Assembly (NCBI GenBank): GCA_903844735.1
Contig: CAIMUX010000074.1
Coordinates: 1-57,821 of the forward strand
Source: Candidatus Eiseniibacteriota bacterium
GTDB lineage: Bacteria; Eisenbacteria; RBG-16-71-46; CAIMUX01
Reading direction: 5' to 3'
Length of the DNA: 57,821 bases
The notes beneath the pieces are model-generated. The model did no database searches. It saw only the letters and a program-made list of their open reading frames with translations, and had not been told where the DNA came from. Positions 7,392-14,951 of the stretch are shown here, piece after piece (the first letter of the stretch is position 1; each line of letters begins with the position of its first letter). The translations under genes and the position numbers were made by a program.

Positions 7392-8585
7392 TCACGGCGA
7401 GTCCACTTCGGGGAGAGCCGCCCGCACCACCGCCGCAAGCTGCTTCGCGGACGGGAGCTTGCCCTTGAGTTCAGCCGGCAGTTTCGACTGGAGTTGGTAG
7501 GCGGCCACGCCGATCGGGTTCTTTTTGGTGCGCAGCGCATATTCCACCTCCACGTCGTCCTTCTCCGCACACAGGATAATCCCAATCGACGGCTGGTCGC
7601 CATCGCCGCGTTCTTTGTCATTGAGCAGATTCAGGTAGAAGTCCATCTTTCCCGCGTACTCCGGTTCAAACGGCCCGACTTTTAGTTCGAAAGCCACCAA
7701 CGCCCGCAGGAAGCGATGATAGAAGAGCAGATCAATGAAGTACTCCTTCTGTCCCAAGGCTAGCCGGTGTTGGCGACCGACGAAGCAAAAGCCGTAGCCG
7801 AGCTCGAGAAGAAATGTGTGCAGGCGGGAGATCAGTCGGTTCTCGAGGTCGCGCTCCTTGACCGCGCGGCGCAGGCCGAGGAACTCGAGATTGTAGGAAC
7901 TCTTGAGCATCTCATCCGCCTGCTCGGCCAGATACTCCGGCAGGGCGAGGCGAAAGTTGTGCGTCTTCTTCTCGGTCACGGCCCGTTCATACGTGCCGGC
8001 CTTGATCTGATTGAGCAGGACGTTGCGGGACCAGCCGAATTGGGCGGTGGCACGGAGGTAATAGAGCAATGCCGGCGGGGACTTGATCCTGCCGAGAAGA
8101 AGGACGTGATGACCCCACGGGACAGCCGCCGCCAATTCTCGCACAGCTTGTGCGAGAATCGGGTTCCCCTCGGATGCGAGCCGCCTGACCCTACCTTTGG
8201 GGACAACCTGTCCCCGTAGTGTTGACCCTTTGTGCCGAGGGGGTCGCTCTTCGGATTCTCGCGCAGCCTGTGCGAGAATCGCCTCACTGGAGTAGACCGT
8301 GTGGAGCTGGCGCATCCGCCAGACGTTTGCGAGGGAAAAGCCGCGGATTTCCGGAAACGCGTGCCGTAGGTCAGCCGCCACCATTTCCACCACAGCGTCA
8401 CCCCAGCCCTGTGTCCGCTTTTTCTCCGCGATCCCGCGTCCGATGTCCCAGTAGAGCAGGATCAAGTCGCGGCTCACGGCTCGCGCCGCCGAGAGTCGGG
8501 CGGAAACCACTCGCGCCTTCAGGTCTTCGATGAACTGCCGATAATCCCGCGAGGCGATCACGGTCGGGGCGGCCGCCTTCTTCAT
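7392..8585 (-). CDS. DUF1016 (YhcG-like) PD-(D/E)xK nuclease family protein with in-frame insertion
   Basis: YhcG/DUF1016 proteins pair an N-terminal helical domain with a C-terminal PD-(D/E)xK nuclease domain and often sit inside type I restriction loci, as here. The N-domain shows LLYWDIGRGI and the Ser/Trp-rich NVWRMRQLH. The nuclease core is visible around residues 270-300 as YFIDLLFYHR followed by AFELK (D...ExK). The family motif ILAQAVRE occurs twice, at about residues 103-110 and 143-150. The 40 residues between copies are Arg/Pro-rich and look foreign, and their DNA is full of hairpins. The frame survives because the added unit is 120 bases. Start ATG 8585 overlaps the TGA of an upstream remnant. 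Confidence 0.88.
   Translation of the reverse strand: MKKAAAPTVIASRDYRQFIEDLKARVVSARLSAARAVSRDLILLYWDIGRGIAEKKRTQGWGDAVVEMVAADLRHAFPEIRGFSLANVWRMRQLHTVYSSEAILAQAARESEERPPRHKGSTLRGQVVPKGRVRRLASEGNPILAQAVRELAAAVPWGHHVLLLGRIKSPPALLYYLRATAQFGWSRNVLLNQIKAGTYERAVTEKKTHNFRLALPEYLAEQADEMLKSSYNLEFLGLRRAVKERDLENRLISRLHTFLLELGYGFCFVGRQHRLALGQKEYFIDLLFYHRFLRALVAFELKVGPFEPEYAGKMDFYLNLLNDKERGDGDQPSIGIILCAEKDDVEVEYALRTKKNPIGVAAYQLQSKLPAELKGKLPSAKQLAAVVRAALPEVDSP
8135..8159. repeat. Palindromic repeat, copy 1, inside the DUF1016 gene
   Basis: Perfect inverted repeat with 11-base arms ATTCTCGCACA and TGTGCGAGAAT around GCT. It encodes the ILAQAVRE motif of the DUF1016 protein on the minus strand. A near-identical copy begins exactly 120 bases further on. 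Confidence 0.9.
8199..8215. repeat. Short inverted repeat between the two palindromes
   Basis: Seven-base arms GGGGACA and TGTCCCC flank ACC. It lies inside the 120-base inserted segment of the DUF1016 gene. With the outer palindromes it could form a series of hairpins. Confidence 0.75.
8255..8279. repeat. Palindromic repeat, copy 2, inside the DUF1016 gene
   Basis: Second copy of the palindrome, with one change in the left arm (ATTCTCGCGCA). On the minus strand it encodes ILAQAARE. Sequences outside the two copies do not match each other, so the duplicated piece is essentially the palindrome alone. Confidence 0.88.
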
Positions 8586-8698
8586 TGATCCAGCGTCTCC
8601 AGCATCCTCTGCGGCTCATCCTCCGGCGTCCAGAACTCCACGACCGAGGGCCTGGCGGGAGTGGGTAACCGGCCAACATGGCCTCCATGGTATGGGAT
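8582..8698 (-). pseudogene. C-terminal remnant of a gene upstream of the DUF1016 gene
   Basis: A frame ending in SVVEFWTPEDEPQRMLETLDQ-stop has its TGA overlapping the ATG of the DUF1016 gene (ATGA). This is the usual sign of translational coupling in an operon. Only about 20-39 codons look coding and no start is seen, so most of the gene appears to be missing. I cannot identify the parent gene; another restriction-locus component is the natural guess. Confidence 0.4.
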
Positions 8699-8764
8699 CG
8701 GTCCGGAGACGCGCAATTGCGAGCGCTTCGGCCTCAGCCCGCCGGAAGGCTACCCGAGGAGGGT

Positions 8765-9742
8765 CTAGCCCGGCGGACCCGGATCGATGAACACCTCGAA
8801 GTCGGGCAAGTCATCACGCCGGGCCAGCTGGCAGATGCAGATCCTTTCTCCCGGACGCCGGGTTCCTTGGGTTGTGAGGACCTTCACCTGGCTGCGGCCG
8901 AGCGCGCCATCGAGATAGTGAGGCAGCCAATACCCGAATCGAGACCCTCCGAATCTCGCAGCCTCCCCCCTGTCGACCCTTCCTCGCTGGAGATGGCTGG
9001 TGCCGTAGTAGATCACGGCCTTGAAGTCCGGCCTCTCCCGCAGGATGCCGATCACCCTTTCAAAGAGCAGGGAATCTCTGGTGGTCACGTACCAGTCGGA
9101 GCTCCTCTTCCTCTGCGGTTCCTTCCCTCTAAGCCTCGACGGGGTCAGATCGGCCCACGTGTCCGTTTCCGCTCCCTGAATCTCCAGCTCCGCTCGCTGT
9201 GGCGTCCGAAAAGTCAGCCGGTCGAGGCGCGCAGTGAGCTCCCACAGATCGTTGAAGAACTCCAGGCGATCCGCGGTGAACAGATCGTGCCCTCCGGCCT
9301 TCCCGGAGCTCTCCAGACGCGCTCTGATCCAGGGGCCTGAGTCCCCGTTCGCAAGGAAGGAGTTGAACTCCCGCTGCTCGCCCTCTGCGAATTTCAGAAA
9401 CAGAAGGAGTCTCCTGGGCACGCCGCCGGGCTCGGGCGTCCCTTCGAGGGCGTCAACCCAGGCATTGAGAAAACCGGTGAGCAGCCGGTAGTAGGCGCCG
9501 TTGCCGTGCTTGCCGTTTCCGAGCGCGAGCACGCGACTGTCTGCCAGGCTGGTGCGCATCAGGGAATCCAACGAGCTAACGGGGTGGGTCTTCTCGATCC
9601 GGGGAGAACCCCGGCGCTCACATGAAACGAGTCCGGCGGCGGCGAGCAGGAGGCCGCAGGCGAGCACCAGCCTGGCGCGGCCCTTCTGTGACGGGGTTGT
9701 GGGCAGGAACGTCCGCAGTGTGCGAGTCGTCGAGACGGTCAT
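8765..9742 (-). CDS. Hypothetical lipoprotein
   Basis: A 325-aa protein with an N-terminal hydrophobic segment ending in the lipobox-like GLVSC (Cys at about 40). It is predicted to be lipidated and held at the membrane. The body contains LALGNGKHGNGAYY near residue 75 and a distal VIYYGTSHLQRG. The spacing of these 'GxxHG' and 'YGTSHL' motifs is weakly reminiscent of ChaN/TraB/EreA-type proteins that place a His near a metal or haem. That is a guess from motif shape only. The long N-terminus before the lipobox suggests the real start may be downstream, but there is no alternative Met. No Shine-Dalgarno is obvious. Confidence 0.65.
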   Translation of the reverse strand: MTVSTTRTLRTFLPTTPSQKGRARLVLACGLLLAAAGLVSCERRGSPRIEKTHPVSSLDSLMRTSLADSRVLALGNGKHGNGAYYRLLTGFLNAWVDALEGTPEPGGVPRRLLLFLKFAEGEQREFNSFLANGDSGPWIRARLESSGKAGGHDLFTADRLEFFNDLWELTARLDRLTFRTPQRAELEIQGAETDTWADLTPSRLRGKEPQRKRSSDWYVTTRDSLLFERVIGILRERPDFKAVIYYGTSHLQRGRVDRGEAARFGGSRFGYWLPHYLDGALGRSQVKVLTTQGTRRPGERICICQLARRDDLPDFEVFIDPGPPG

Positions 9743-10319
9743 TGCGGAGGCTTAGCCAGATCGCCGACTTCGGTCATAGGACTCTTTGCACAGCTACTCA
9801 GAAGTCCAGATAGGGGAAGAGCAAACGCGCCGGCAATCTGAGGTGCGTCCTACGGAGGCTGCCCACTTCGAGGGGACGCTGGATCGAAGGCCCCGGTACT
9901 CCTGCATCCCCCGCGTCGTCGCCCTCTTCACGGCCGGAGATGACATCGTCCTCCGGCAACGCAACCCAGACCCCGGCTCACCGTGCCCTCGCAGTGGGAC
10001 GTGCCGCTTGCGGGGACCGGACGCGCCGGGGCCATGGCCGGCGCCGCGAGCTCGCTTCCTTCGGGGCTGTTCGTGGTGAACAAGGCTGATATCCGCTTCC
10101 AGGACGAGTCCCTCCGCATCTGCCTGGATCCCAAGCCTGATCTGCCGCCAGCCCTGCGTCGGCGAGGAACACATTGGCGCCACGACCGCCGGTTGCTCCA
10201 ATTCGCACCGCTGCACGCCTCCGATCTTGCGATCTGGCTTGCGACCGGGGCCCTGAGCGTTCTCTGGTTCGAGGGAAGCAATCTGTGGAAGGCCACCGGG
10301 CGGGGGCGGGAAGCACGGC
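9743..10319. other. Intergenic region, possibly an unrecognised remnant
   Basis: No frame on either strand has both a start signal and recognisable motifs. A plus-strand stretch at about 10070-10170 (reading VVNKADIRFQDESLRICLDP) has somewhat protein-like composition but no start, no Shine-Dalgarno and no neighbour logic. A decayed gene is possible; I cannot identify it. Confidence 0.35.
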
Positions 10320-11864
10320 CTAGCGGGGTATTGCCAGGCGTGTTGTCCCCGGTGCGGCCGTCCGAGCCAGGAGACTCCGCCGCACGGCCGCGAGCACGCC
10401 CCGCGCCTCGCGCAGAATCGGCGCGCGCGGGTGTCCGTGAAACGCGCGACGGACGTCCTGCAGTCCCTCGCGGACCTGGTCGACCGACATTCCCTGTCGC
10501 TTCGCTTCGAGTCGCAACTCTAGGAGCGCGAGGCGCGCCCGCTCGTACGTCTCGCCAAGCCGGCCGAGCAGCGACCGCGCGCTGCGGATCCGGCCGAGTG
10601 CCGTCTCGATGTGTCCTTCCGCCGCATCGCACTCGGCGAACGTCCGCTCGGCCGCGGCGGCTTCGCACATGTCACCGTAGGCCAGCGACAGCGCCTGCGA
10701 CTCCTCCGCCAGCCGGCGCGCCTCGCGCATTCGTCGTTCGGTCAGCGCGAGCTCCGCCTGGGTGCGGAGAATCTCGAAGCAGAGATCGCCGTCTGGGGCG
10801 ATCTCCCGCGCGATGGAGAGCCCGGCGGCCAGGACCAGGTGCGCGCGGCGAAAGCGGCGCAGGTGGATGAACAGCAGCCCCAGAAGGCGGCAGGCCAGGG
10901 CACGGTCACGCGGTACGTTTCCCAGGCGGGCCCGCCTCAGCGCGCCAAGCAACCGGGGGCGGGCGGCGGCGAAGTCGCCGACGCGGATCTCGGCCAGGGC
11001 CAGCCCGAGGTGCACGGTCGACATCCGGCGCTCGTCCCCGGCCCGGGTGCATTGATCCAGCGCCTGCAGCAGCAGCGCGCGACCGCTCGCGAGGTCGCCC
11101 CTCGTGACGCGAAGCACGCCAAGGTTGACCATGCAGGCCAGGGCCTTGTCTAGCTGTCCCATGCGCCGGTAGCGGGAGTTTGCTTCCTCGTAGAGCTTGT
11201 CGGCCTCGTTCCAGCGGCATTCGAGCAGCAGGGTGTTGGCCATGCCGAGCAGCGTGTCGGCAACTCCTTCGTCCGAGTGCAGGCCATCGTACAGGGCGAG
11301 GACATTCCCGTAGAGAGCACGCGCCTCGACGGGCCGCCGCAGCGCCAGCATTGACTGCGCAACGACCGAGGCGATGCGGGCCACGAGGACGCCCGGGGCC
11401 AGGTCCCGCGTTGAGAAGAAGGCACGTCCGAGGCCGACCACGAAGCGATAGCGGCCGGTCCGGTGCAGGACGCGCAGCTGGAGCAGGAACCGCGACAGAT
11501 CGAGGCGATCCCGGCGGGACATCCGGCGTTCGGGTGTGTCGACGGTCCAGCGCGGGAGAATCGCGACTTCGTGCAGGCTGGGGGCAGTGTCCGCGGCGGA
11601 CGGGAGCGGAATTATCACACGGCCGAGCAGGGCGTCGGCTTCCGGCGCCCGGCCGAGACCCAGCATGGCTTCGGCGCGGAGCAGCATCGTCTCCCTGTCC
11701 GATGACTTGGAACCGAGCCCCGAAAGGGCCTCTAGCGCCGCGGCGGGAGCCGAGGCGTCGAGGTAGATGCGGGCAAGCTTCCGGGTGCCGCGACGGGTGA
11801 GGGTCGGCGCGCGGTTGTCGCCGTCGGCCGGAGTCGGATCGTCGGGATGCATCGGCGCCGGCAT
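10320..11864 (-). CDS. Tetratricopeptide-repeat protein
   Basis: A 514-aa soluble protein built almost entirely of helical repeats of TPR type. Recurrent Ala/Leu-rich helices with the TPR spacing are seen from about residue 25 (ARIYLDASAPAAALEAL) to about 450. The central part (about 190-400) resembles the TPR arrays of MalT-like and Rap-like sensors that bind ligands or peptides. There is no signal peptide, no transmembrane segment and no recognisable DNA-binding domain, so it should act in the cytoplasm by binding a partner. It begins 10 bases after a 97-aa ORF with a perfect ribosome binding site and probably shares its transcript. Function is not assigned. Confidence 0.85.
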   Translation of the reverse strand: MPAPMHPDDPTPADGDNRAPTLTRRGTRKLARIYLDASAPAAALEALSGLGSKSSDRETMLLRAEAMLGLGRAPEADALLGRVIIPLPSAADTAPSLHEVAILPRWTVDTPERRMSRRDRLDLSRFLLQLRVLHRTGRYRFVVGLGRAFFSTRDLAPGVLVARIASVVAQSMLALRRPVEARALYGNVLALYDGLHSDEGVADTLLGMANTLLLECRWNEADKLYEEANSRYRRMGQLDKALACMVNLGVLRVTRGDLASGRALLLQALDQCTRAGDERRMSTVHLGLALAEIRVGDFAAARPRLLGALRRARLGNVPRDRALACRLLGLLFIHLRRFRRAHLVLAAGLSIAREIAPDGDLCFEILRTQAELALTERRMREARRLAEESQALSLAYGDMCEAAAAERTFAECDAAEGHIETALGRIRSARSLLGRLGETYERARLALLELRLEAKRQGMSVDQVREGLQDVRRAFHGHPRAPILREARGVLAAVRRSLLARTAAPGTTRLAIPR

Positions 11865-11874
11865 GTCTGGTTCC

Positions 11875-12168
11875 TCAGGCCTGCGGCGATGGCGCGTCGC
11901 CGGCCGAAAGCGTTTCGCCGGGAACGACCGGGGCAGACCGCGTGGACGGGTCGGCGAGCAGCGTGAATCGCGGCCGAAGTCGAACTTTCCCCATTTCAGG
12001 CTCCTCGAACGGAGTGCCGGCGTCGGCCGCGGCCGGGCTCGCGGGGGCGAGGCTCCAGAGAAGTCCGACGCGAGTCGCGTCCTCGTTCACCCGGACCTGG
12101 AACGGGTGCGGGAGCGGCGTCACAACGAGAGGCATCGGTTCGCCGGTGCCGGTCCCGACCTCTGGCAT
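11875..12168 (-). CDS. Small protein encoded directly upstream of the TPR gene
   Basis: A 97-aa ORF beginning MPEVGTGTGEPMP. The start is fixed by AAGGAGA five bases upstream of ATG 12168, one of the best ribosome binding sites in the window; the in-frame extension to 12222 lacks one. The protein is rich in Pro, Ala and Thr, acidic to neutral, with one hydrophobic patch (VGLLWSLAPASPAAA). It has no Cys pair and no signal peptide. I do not recognise it. Because it ends 10 bases before the TPR gene it is probably co-expressed, and the two may interact. Confidence 0.7.
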   Translation of the reverse strand: MPEVGTGTGEPMPLVVTPLPHPFQVRVNEDATRVGLLWSLAPASPAAADAGTPFEEPEMGKVRLRPRFTLLADPSTRSAPVVPGETLSAGDAPSPQA

Positions 12169-12288
12169 GCTGTTCTCCTTCCGATGAGCCTGGCGGTGGC
12201 GGACGGCGCGCGTCATGCGCACGAGACCCGGGATTGCCGGTTCTCGCGGCCCCCGGTTCGATGCGGGGTTCGCACCCTGGAACAGGTG

Positions 12289-12324
12289 CTACAGGTCCCA
12301 GTAGGGATCGTAGCCATACATCAT
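12289..12324 (-). CDS. Tiny ORF (10-11 aa) with strong ribosome binding site
   Basis: Reads MMYGYDPYWDL and stops with TAG. GGAAGGAG precedes it, placing the second Met (ATG 12321) at good spacing. It lies 120 bases upstream of the 97-aa ORF on the same strand. The peptide is very aromatic (three Tyr, one Trp), unlike random GC-rich translation. It could be a leader peptide, a signalling peptide for the TPR protein, or chance. Only the ribosome binding site and the context support it. Confidence 0.4.
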   Translation of the reverse strand: MMYGYDPYWDL

Positions 12325-12847
12325 CTGCTCCTTCCCTGATCTGGCCCGGTGGGCATCGGTCACCACGGTCCGGGCAGCACCCCTGGCGGAACCCACAATA
12401 TCCATGCCGCGGCGGCTTTCCCCGTAACCGTCCGGATTCACGCGCGGTGGGAGCAAGCAGCGGAGAACCCTACTCCCGGACGCGATCAGAATGATGATGG
12501 AGTCAATCAGGACGGAGATGAAGGTGTCGGCGGCTGCGGGCTGCTACGCGGTTACACCCGGAAGGTGGCGGCACACATCTTGTGCCGCGAACCACCGGTG
12601 GAGTCTCGGTCCGCTTGCGGGTCGCGCTCTTCCTTGATTTTGAGCACCTTGCCACCCGTATCCTTGCACAGCCGCATCACCGCACGGGGTGAGCCCAGGC
12701 CTGGTCAACATCGCCTCAGAGCTGCACGGAATGCAGCTCTGAGTGCTAAACTGGGCCGGAGACAACCCGCCGGCGCGGCGGCTCCTTCCCGTGGTGAACG
12801 GGCACCGTGGGAACGAACGGTTGCATCAGGGAGGCCAGGCCAGGACG
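12325..12847. other. Divergent intergenic region containing a strong hairpin
   Basis: About 520 bases lie between the minus-strand small ORFs and the plus-strand dioxygenase. Frames here are short and unlike real proteins. The clearest element is the perfect hairpin at 12715-12743. Promoters for both directions are expected but I could not pick convincing -35/-10 pairs. Confidence 0.5.
12715..12743. repeat. Perfect 12-base inverted repeat (hairpin)
   Basis: Arms CTCAGAGCTGCA and TGCAGCTCTGAG flank the loop CGGAA. There is no T-run on either side, so it is not a classical intrinsic terminator. It lies about 105 bases upstream of the dioxygenase start and could be a regulatory hairpin or a dispersed palindromic unit. 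Confidence 0.8.
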
Positions 12848-13678
12848 ATGCCCGACGCCATGTCCGCCATCATGCCCACCGTCTTCGTCTCGCACGGAGT
12901 GCCCACGCTTTCGCTCGATGAGGGCCCGGCGAGGACATTTCTGCTCGCGCTCGGCTGCCATCTGCCGCGCCCCCGCGCGATCCTCTGCGTCTCGGCGCAT
13001 TGGGACAAAGCGATTCCCGCGGCCACCGGGACACCCCGGCCCGAGACGATCCACGATTTCTTTGGCTTTCCCGAGGCGCTTTACCAGTTGCACTACCCGG
13101 CCCCCGGCTCGCCGGAGCTCGCCGCGCGGGCCATGGTGCTCCTGCGCGACGCGGGGATCGAGGGGGTCGTCGACCCGCTGCGCGGGGTCGATCATGGCGC
13201 CTGGGTGCCGCTTCGCCTCGTCTATCCCGATGCCAAAGTCCCGGTCGTGCAGCTCTCGGTACAGTCGCGTCTGGATGCGCGGCACCACCTGGCGCTTGGC
13301 CGTGCGCTGCGGCCGCTGCGCGCAGAGGGGGTGCTGATCCTCGGCAGCGGAGGCGCCACCCACAATCTCGGCGACTTCGCCGGGCAGCCGGCGGATACGC
13401 CGCCCTACGACTACGCGCGTACGTTCGACGACTGGCTGCACGACACCATCCTCGACGGCCGCGAGGCGGATCTCCTCGACTACCCGCAGCGCGGCCCACA
13501 GGCCCGGCGGAACCACCCCACCGCGGAGCACTTCCTTCCGCTCTTCGTGGCTTTGGGCGCTGCGACGCACGACGACGAACCCCGGGCTCTCTACCGGGGG
13601 ATCGAGTACGGGATGCTGTCCATGGCTGCGTACGGGTGGTTCCCGCCCACAACGGGTGCGCCGGAGAGGAAACCATGA
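12848..13678 (+). CDS. DODA/LigB-type extradiol ring-cleavage dioxygenase (YgiD-like)
   Basis: Members of this family cleave the ring of catechols such as DOPA next to the hydroxyl groups, using Fe(II) or Zn(II) bound by His residues. The expected histidines are present: SHGVPT at about residues 15-20, SAHWD at 49-53, THNLG near 175 and HPTAEHFLPL near 220. The C-terminus carries the family ending GIEYGMLSMAAYG. Start ATG 12848 is preceded by GGGAGGCCAGGCCAGG; two further Met codons follow within ten residues. The stop overlaps the next gene (ATGA), so the trio dioxygenase, GNAT and YciI is translated as one operon. Confidence 0.9.
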   Translation: MPDAMSAIMPTVFVSHGVPTLSLDEGPARTFLLALGCHLPRPRAILCVSAHWDKAIPAATGTPRPETIHDFFGFPEALYQLHYPAPGSPELAARAMVLLRDAGIEGVVDPLRGVDHGAWVPLRLVYPDAKVPVVQLSVQSRLDARHHLALGRALRPLRAEGVLILGSGGATHNLGDFAGQPADTPPYDYARTFDDWLHDTILDGREADLLDYPQRGPQARRNHPTAEHFLPLFVALGAATHDDEPRALYRGIEYGMLSMAAYGWFPPTTGAPERKP

Positions 13679-14427
13679 CGGGCCGACGGCCCGGTGTAGC
13701 GAAAGGTGAAGAAACCGGATCGCGAGTGCCAGGTTCGAACACGGGATCGCGGGTGTCAGGTCCGTCAGGTCCGGCGGCGGGATCGCGATCGTCGGGTTCG
13801 GGCCCGAGATCGCGCGCGTCGAGCCGTAGCGCGGGGCTCGTCTTTCATCCGCTCACGCCCGATCGCTGGACGGATCTCGAGGCTCTCTTCGGCCCGCGCG
13901 GGGCCTGCGGCGGCTGCTGGTGCATGGCGTGGCGGCTCGCCCCGTCGGAGTTCGGGCAGCGCAAGGGGGACGGCAATCGCCGCGCTCTGCGGGTGCTGGT
14001 GACGAAGGGGCAACCCACCGGCATCCTCGCTTACGAAGGGACTGACCCGATCGGCTGGTGCGCCGTCGCCCCGCGTGAGGCGACACCGAGGCTCGAGCGA
14101 TCGAAGGTGCTGGCGCGGCTCGACGCTCTCCCCGTCTGGTCGGTGACGTGCTTCTTCGTGGCCCGCGGGCATCGCAAGCAGGGCGTCACGGTAGCGCTCC
14201 TGCGTGCGGCCGCGGTCAATGCTCGGAAGGCGGGTGCTCGGATCCTCGAGGGATATCCGGTGGAGCCGCGCCAGAGCGAATTGCCCGCCGCCTTTGCCTG
14301 GACCGGTCTGGCTTCGGCGTTCCGTGAAGCGGGGTTTGTCGAGGTTGCGCGCCGGTCGGCGACGCGGCCGATTTTCCGCCTGACCTTGCGCAAAGGTGCG
14401 AGCCCTCGGGCAGCGAGGAGATCCTGA
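13675..14427 (+). CDS. GNAT family N-acetyltransferase with repetitive N-terminal linker
   Basis: The domain begins at about residue 52 (LVFHPLTPDRWTDLEALFG) and includes the subfamily motif GACGGCWCMAWR. The acetyl-CoA-binding strand-turn is visible as CFFVARGHRKQGV. Substrate is unknown. The first 50 residues are a Gly/Ser/Arg linker made of imperfect DNA repeats built on GGATCGCG and CAGGT(T/C)C, which looks like a replication-slippage expansion and is probably disordered. The start overlaps the dioxygenase stop (ATGA); a start nearer the domain cannot be excluded. The long upstream in-frame extension overlaps the dioxygenase gene and is not coding. Confidence 0.87.
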   Translation: MTGRRPGVAKGEETGSRVPGSNTGSRVSGPSGPAAGSRSSGSGPRSRASSRSAGLVFHPLTPDRWTDLEALFGPRGACGGCWCMAWRLAPSEFGQRKGDGNRRALRVLVTKGQPTGILAYEGTDPIGWCAVAPREATPRLERSKVLARLDALPVWSVTCFFVARGHRKQGVTVALLRAAAVNARKAGARILEGYPVEPRQSELPAAFAWTGLASAFREAGFVEVARRSATRPIFRLTLRKGASPRAARRS

Positions 14428-14750
14428 TGCCGCAGTTCCTCTACCGTGTGCAACCGGCGCGGCCGGACATGCTCACCCAAGGCCTGACGCCGCAGGAAGA
14501 GGCGGCCATCGACAAACACTTCCAGTACCTGGTACGGCTGGCCGACGCCGGCGTGATGCTCCTCTTCGGCCGCACTTTGAACACCGACCCGTCCACGTTC
14601 GGTTTGTGCATCTACGAGGCGGCGGATGAAGCGTCCGCGCGTGCCATCATGGAAGACGATCCGGCGGTCCGCTCCGGCGTGATGCGCGCCGAGTTGTTCC
14701 CGTACCGGATTGCCGGCGTGGGACGGGGACTTCGCGATCTGGCGGTGTAG
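14427..14750 (+). CDS. YciI family protein
   Basis: A 107-aa protein with the YCII fold pattern: an N-terminal beta strand FLYRVQPARPDML, a helix EEAAIDKHFQYLVRLADAG, then GRTLNTDPSTFGLCIYEA and DDPAVRSGVMRAELFPYRI. The family is related to muconolactone-isomerase-like ferredoxin folds. A conserved His (HFQYL) and Asp (DDPAV) form its putative active site, but no reaction is established for most members. It overlaps the GNAT stop by one base (TGATG), so it is translationally coupled. Proximity to a ring-cleavage dioxygenase hints at aromatic metabolism, as inference only. Confidence 0.88.
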   Translation: MPQFLYRVQPARPDMLTQGLTPQEEAAIDKHFQYLVRLADAGVMLLFGRTLNTDPSTFGLCIYEAADEASARAIMEDDPAVRSGVMRAELFPYRIAGVGRGLRDLAV

Positions 14751-14896
14751 GATCGGGCATCGGGGCTCCTCGCGCGTTGCAGGTTTTCAGAAGCCGACAA
14801 ACGCCTCCGAGACGATGTTCTCGATCAGGGTCACTGCATCGTCGCTGAGTTTGCTGAAGTCACCCTCCCGGCGCTTCCGATTCCCTTGCATCCAAG

Positions 14897-14912
14897 TGTA
14901 ACGACTGATACA
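14897..14912. promoter_or_regulatory. Operator-like inverted repeat upstream of the TetR gene
   Basis: TGTA-N8-TACA, where the left half continues as TGTAACG. The same TGTAACG half-site starts the perfect repeat in front of the efflux operon at 15640-15655. It lies 40 bases before ATG 14952, a suitable place for TetR autoregulation. Confidence 0.45.
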
Positions 14913-14951
14913 TTGTCTCTTCGCCTCGGTTCCACCAAGGCGAGGCCACGA

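Noticed and set aside
8135-8279. Two 25-base palindromes 95 bases apart considered as a CRISPR or CRISPR relic
   Set aside because: Only two copies, a spacer much too long, and both lie in frame inside a protein-coding gene where they encode a family motif.
9743-10319. Possible transposase relic in the gap after the lipoprotein gene
   Set aside because: Some stretches look protein-like, but no transposase motif, inverted ends or target duplication could be found.
13000-13674. N-terminal extension of the GNAT reading frame
   Set aside because: It overlaps the dioxygenase gene entirely in another frame; the ATGA overlap at 13675 is the natural start.
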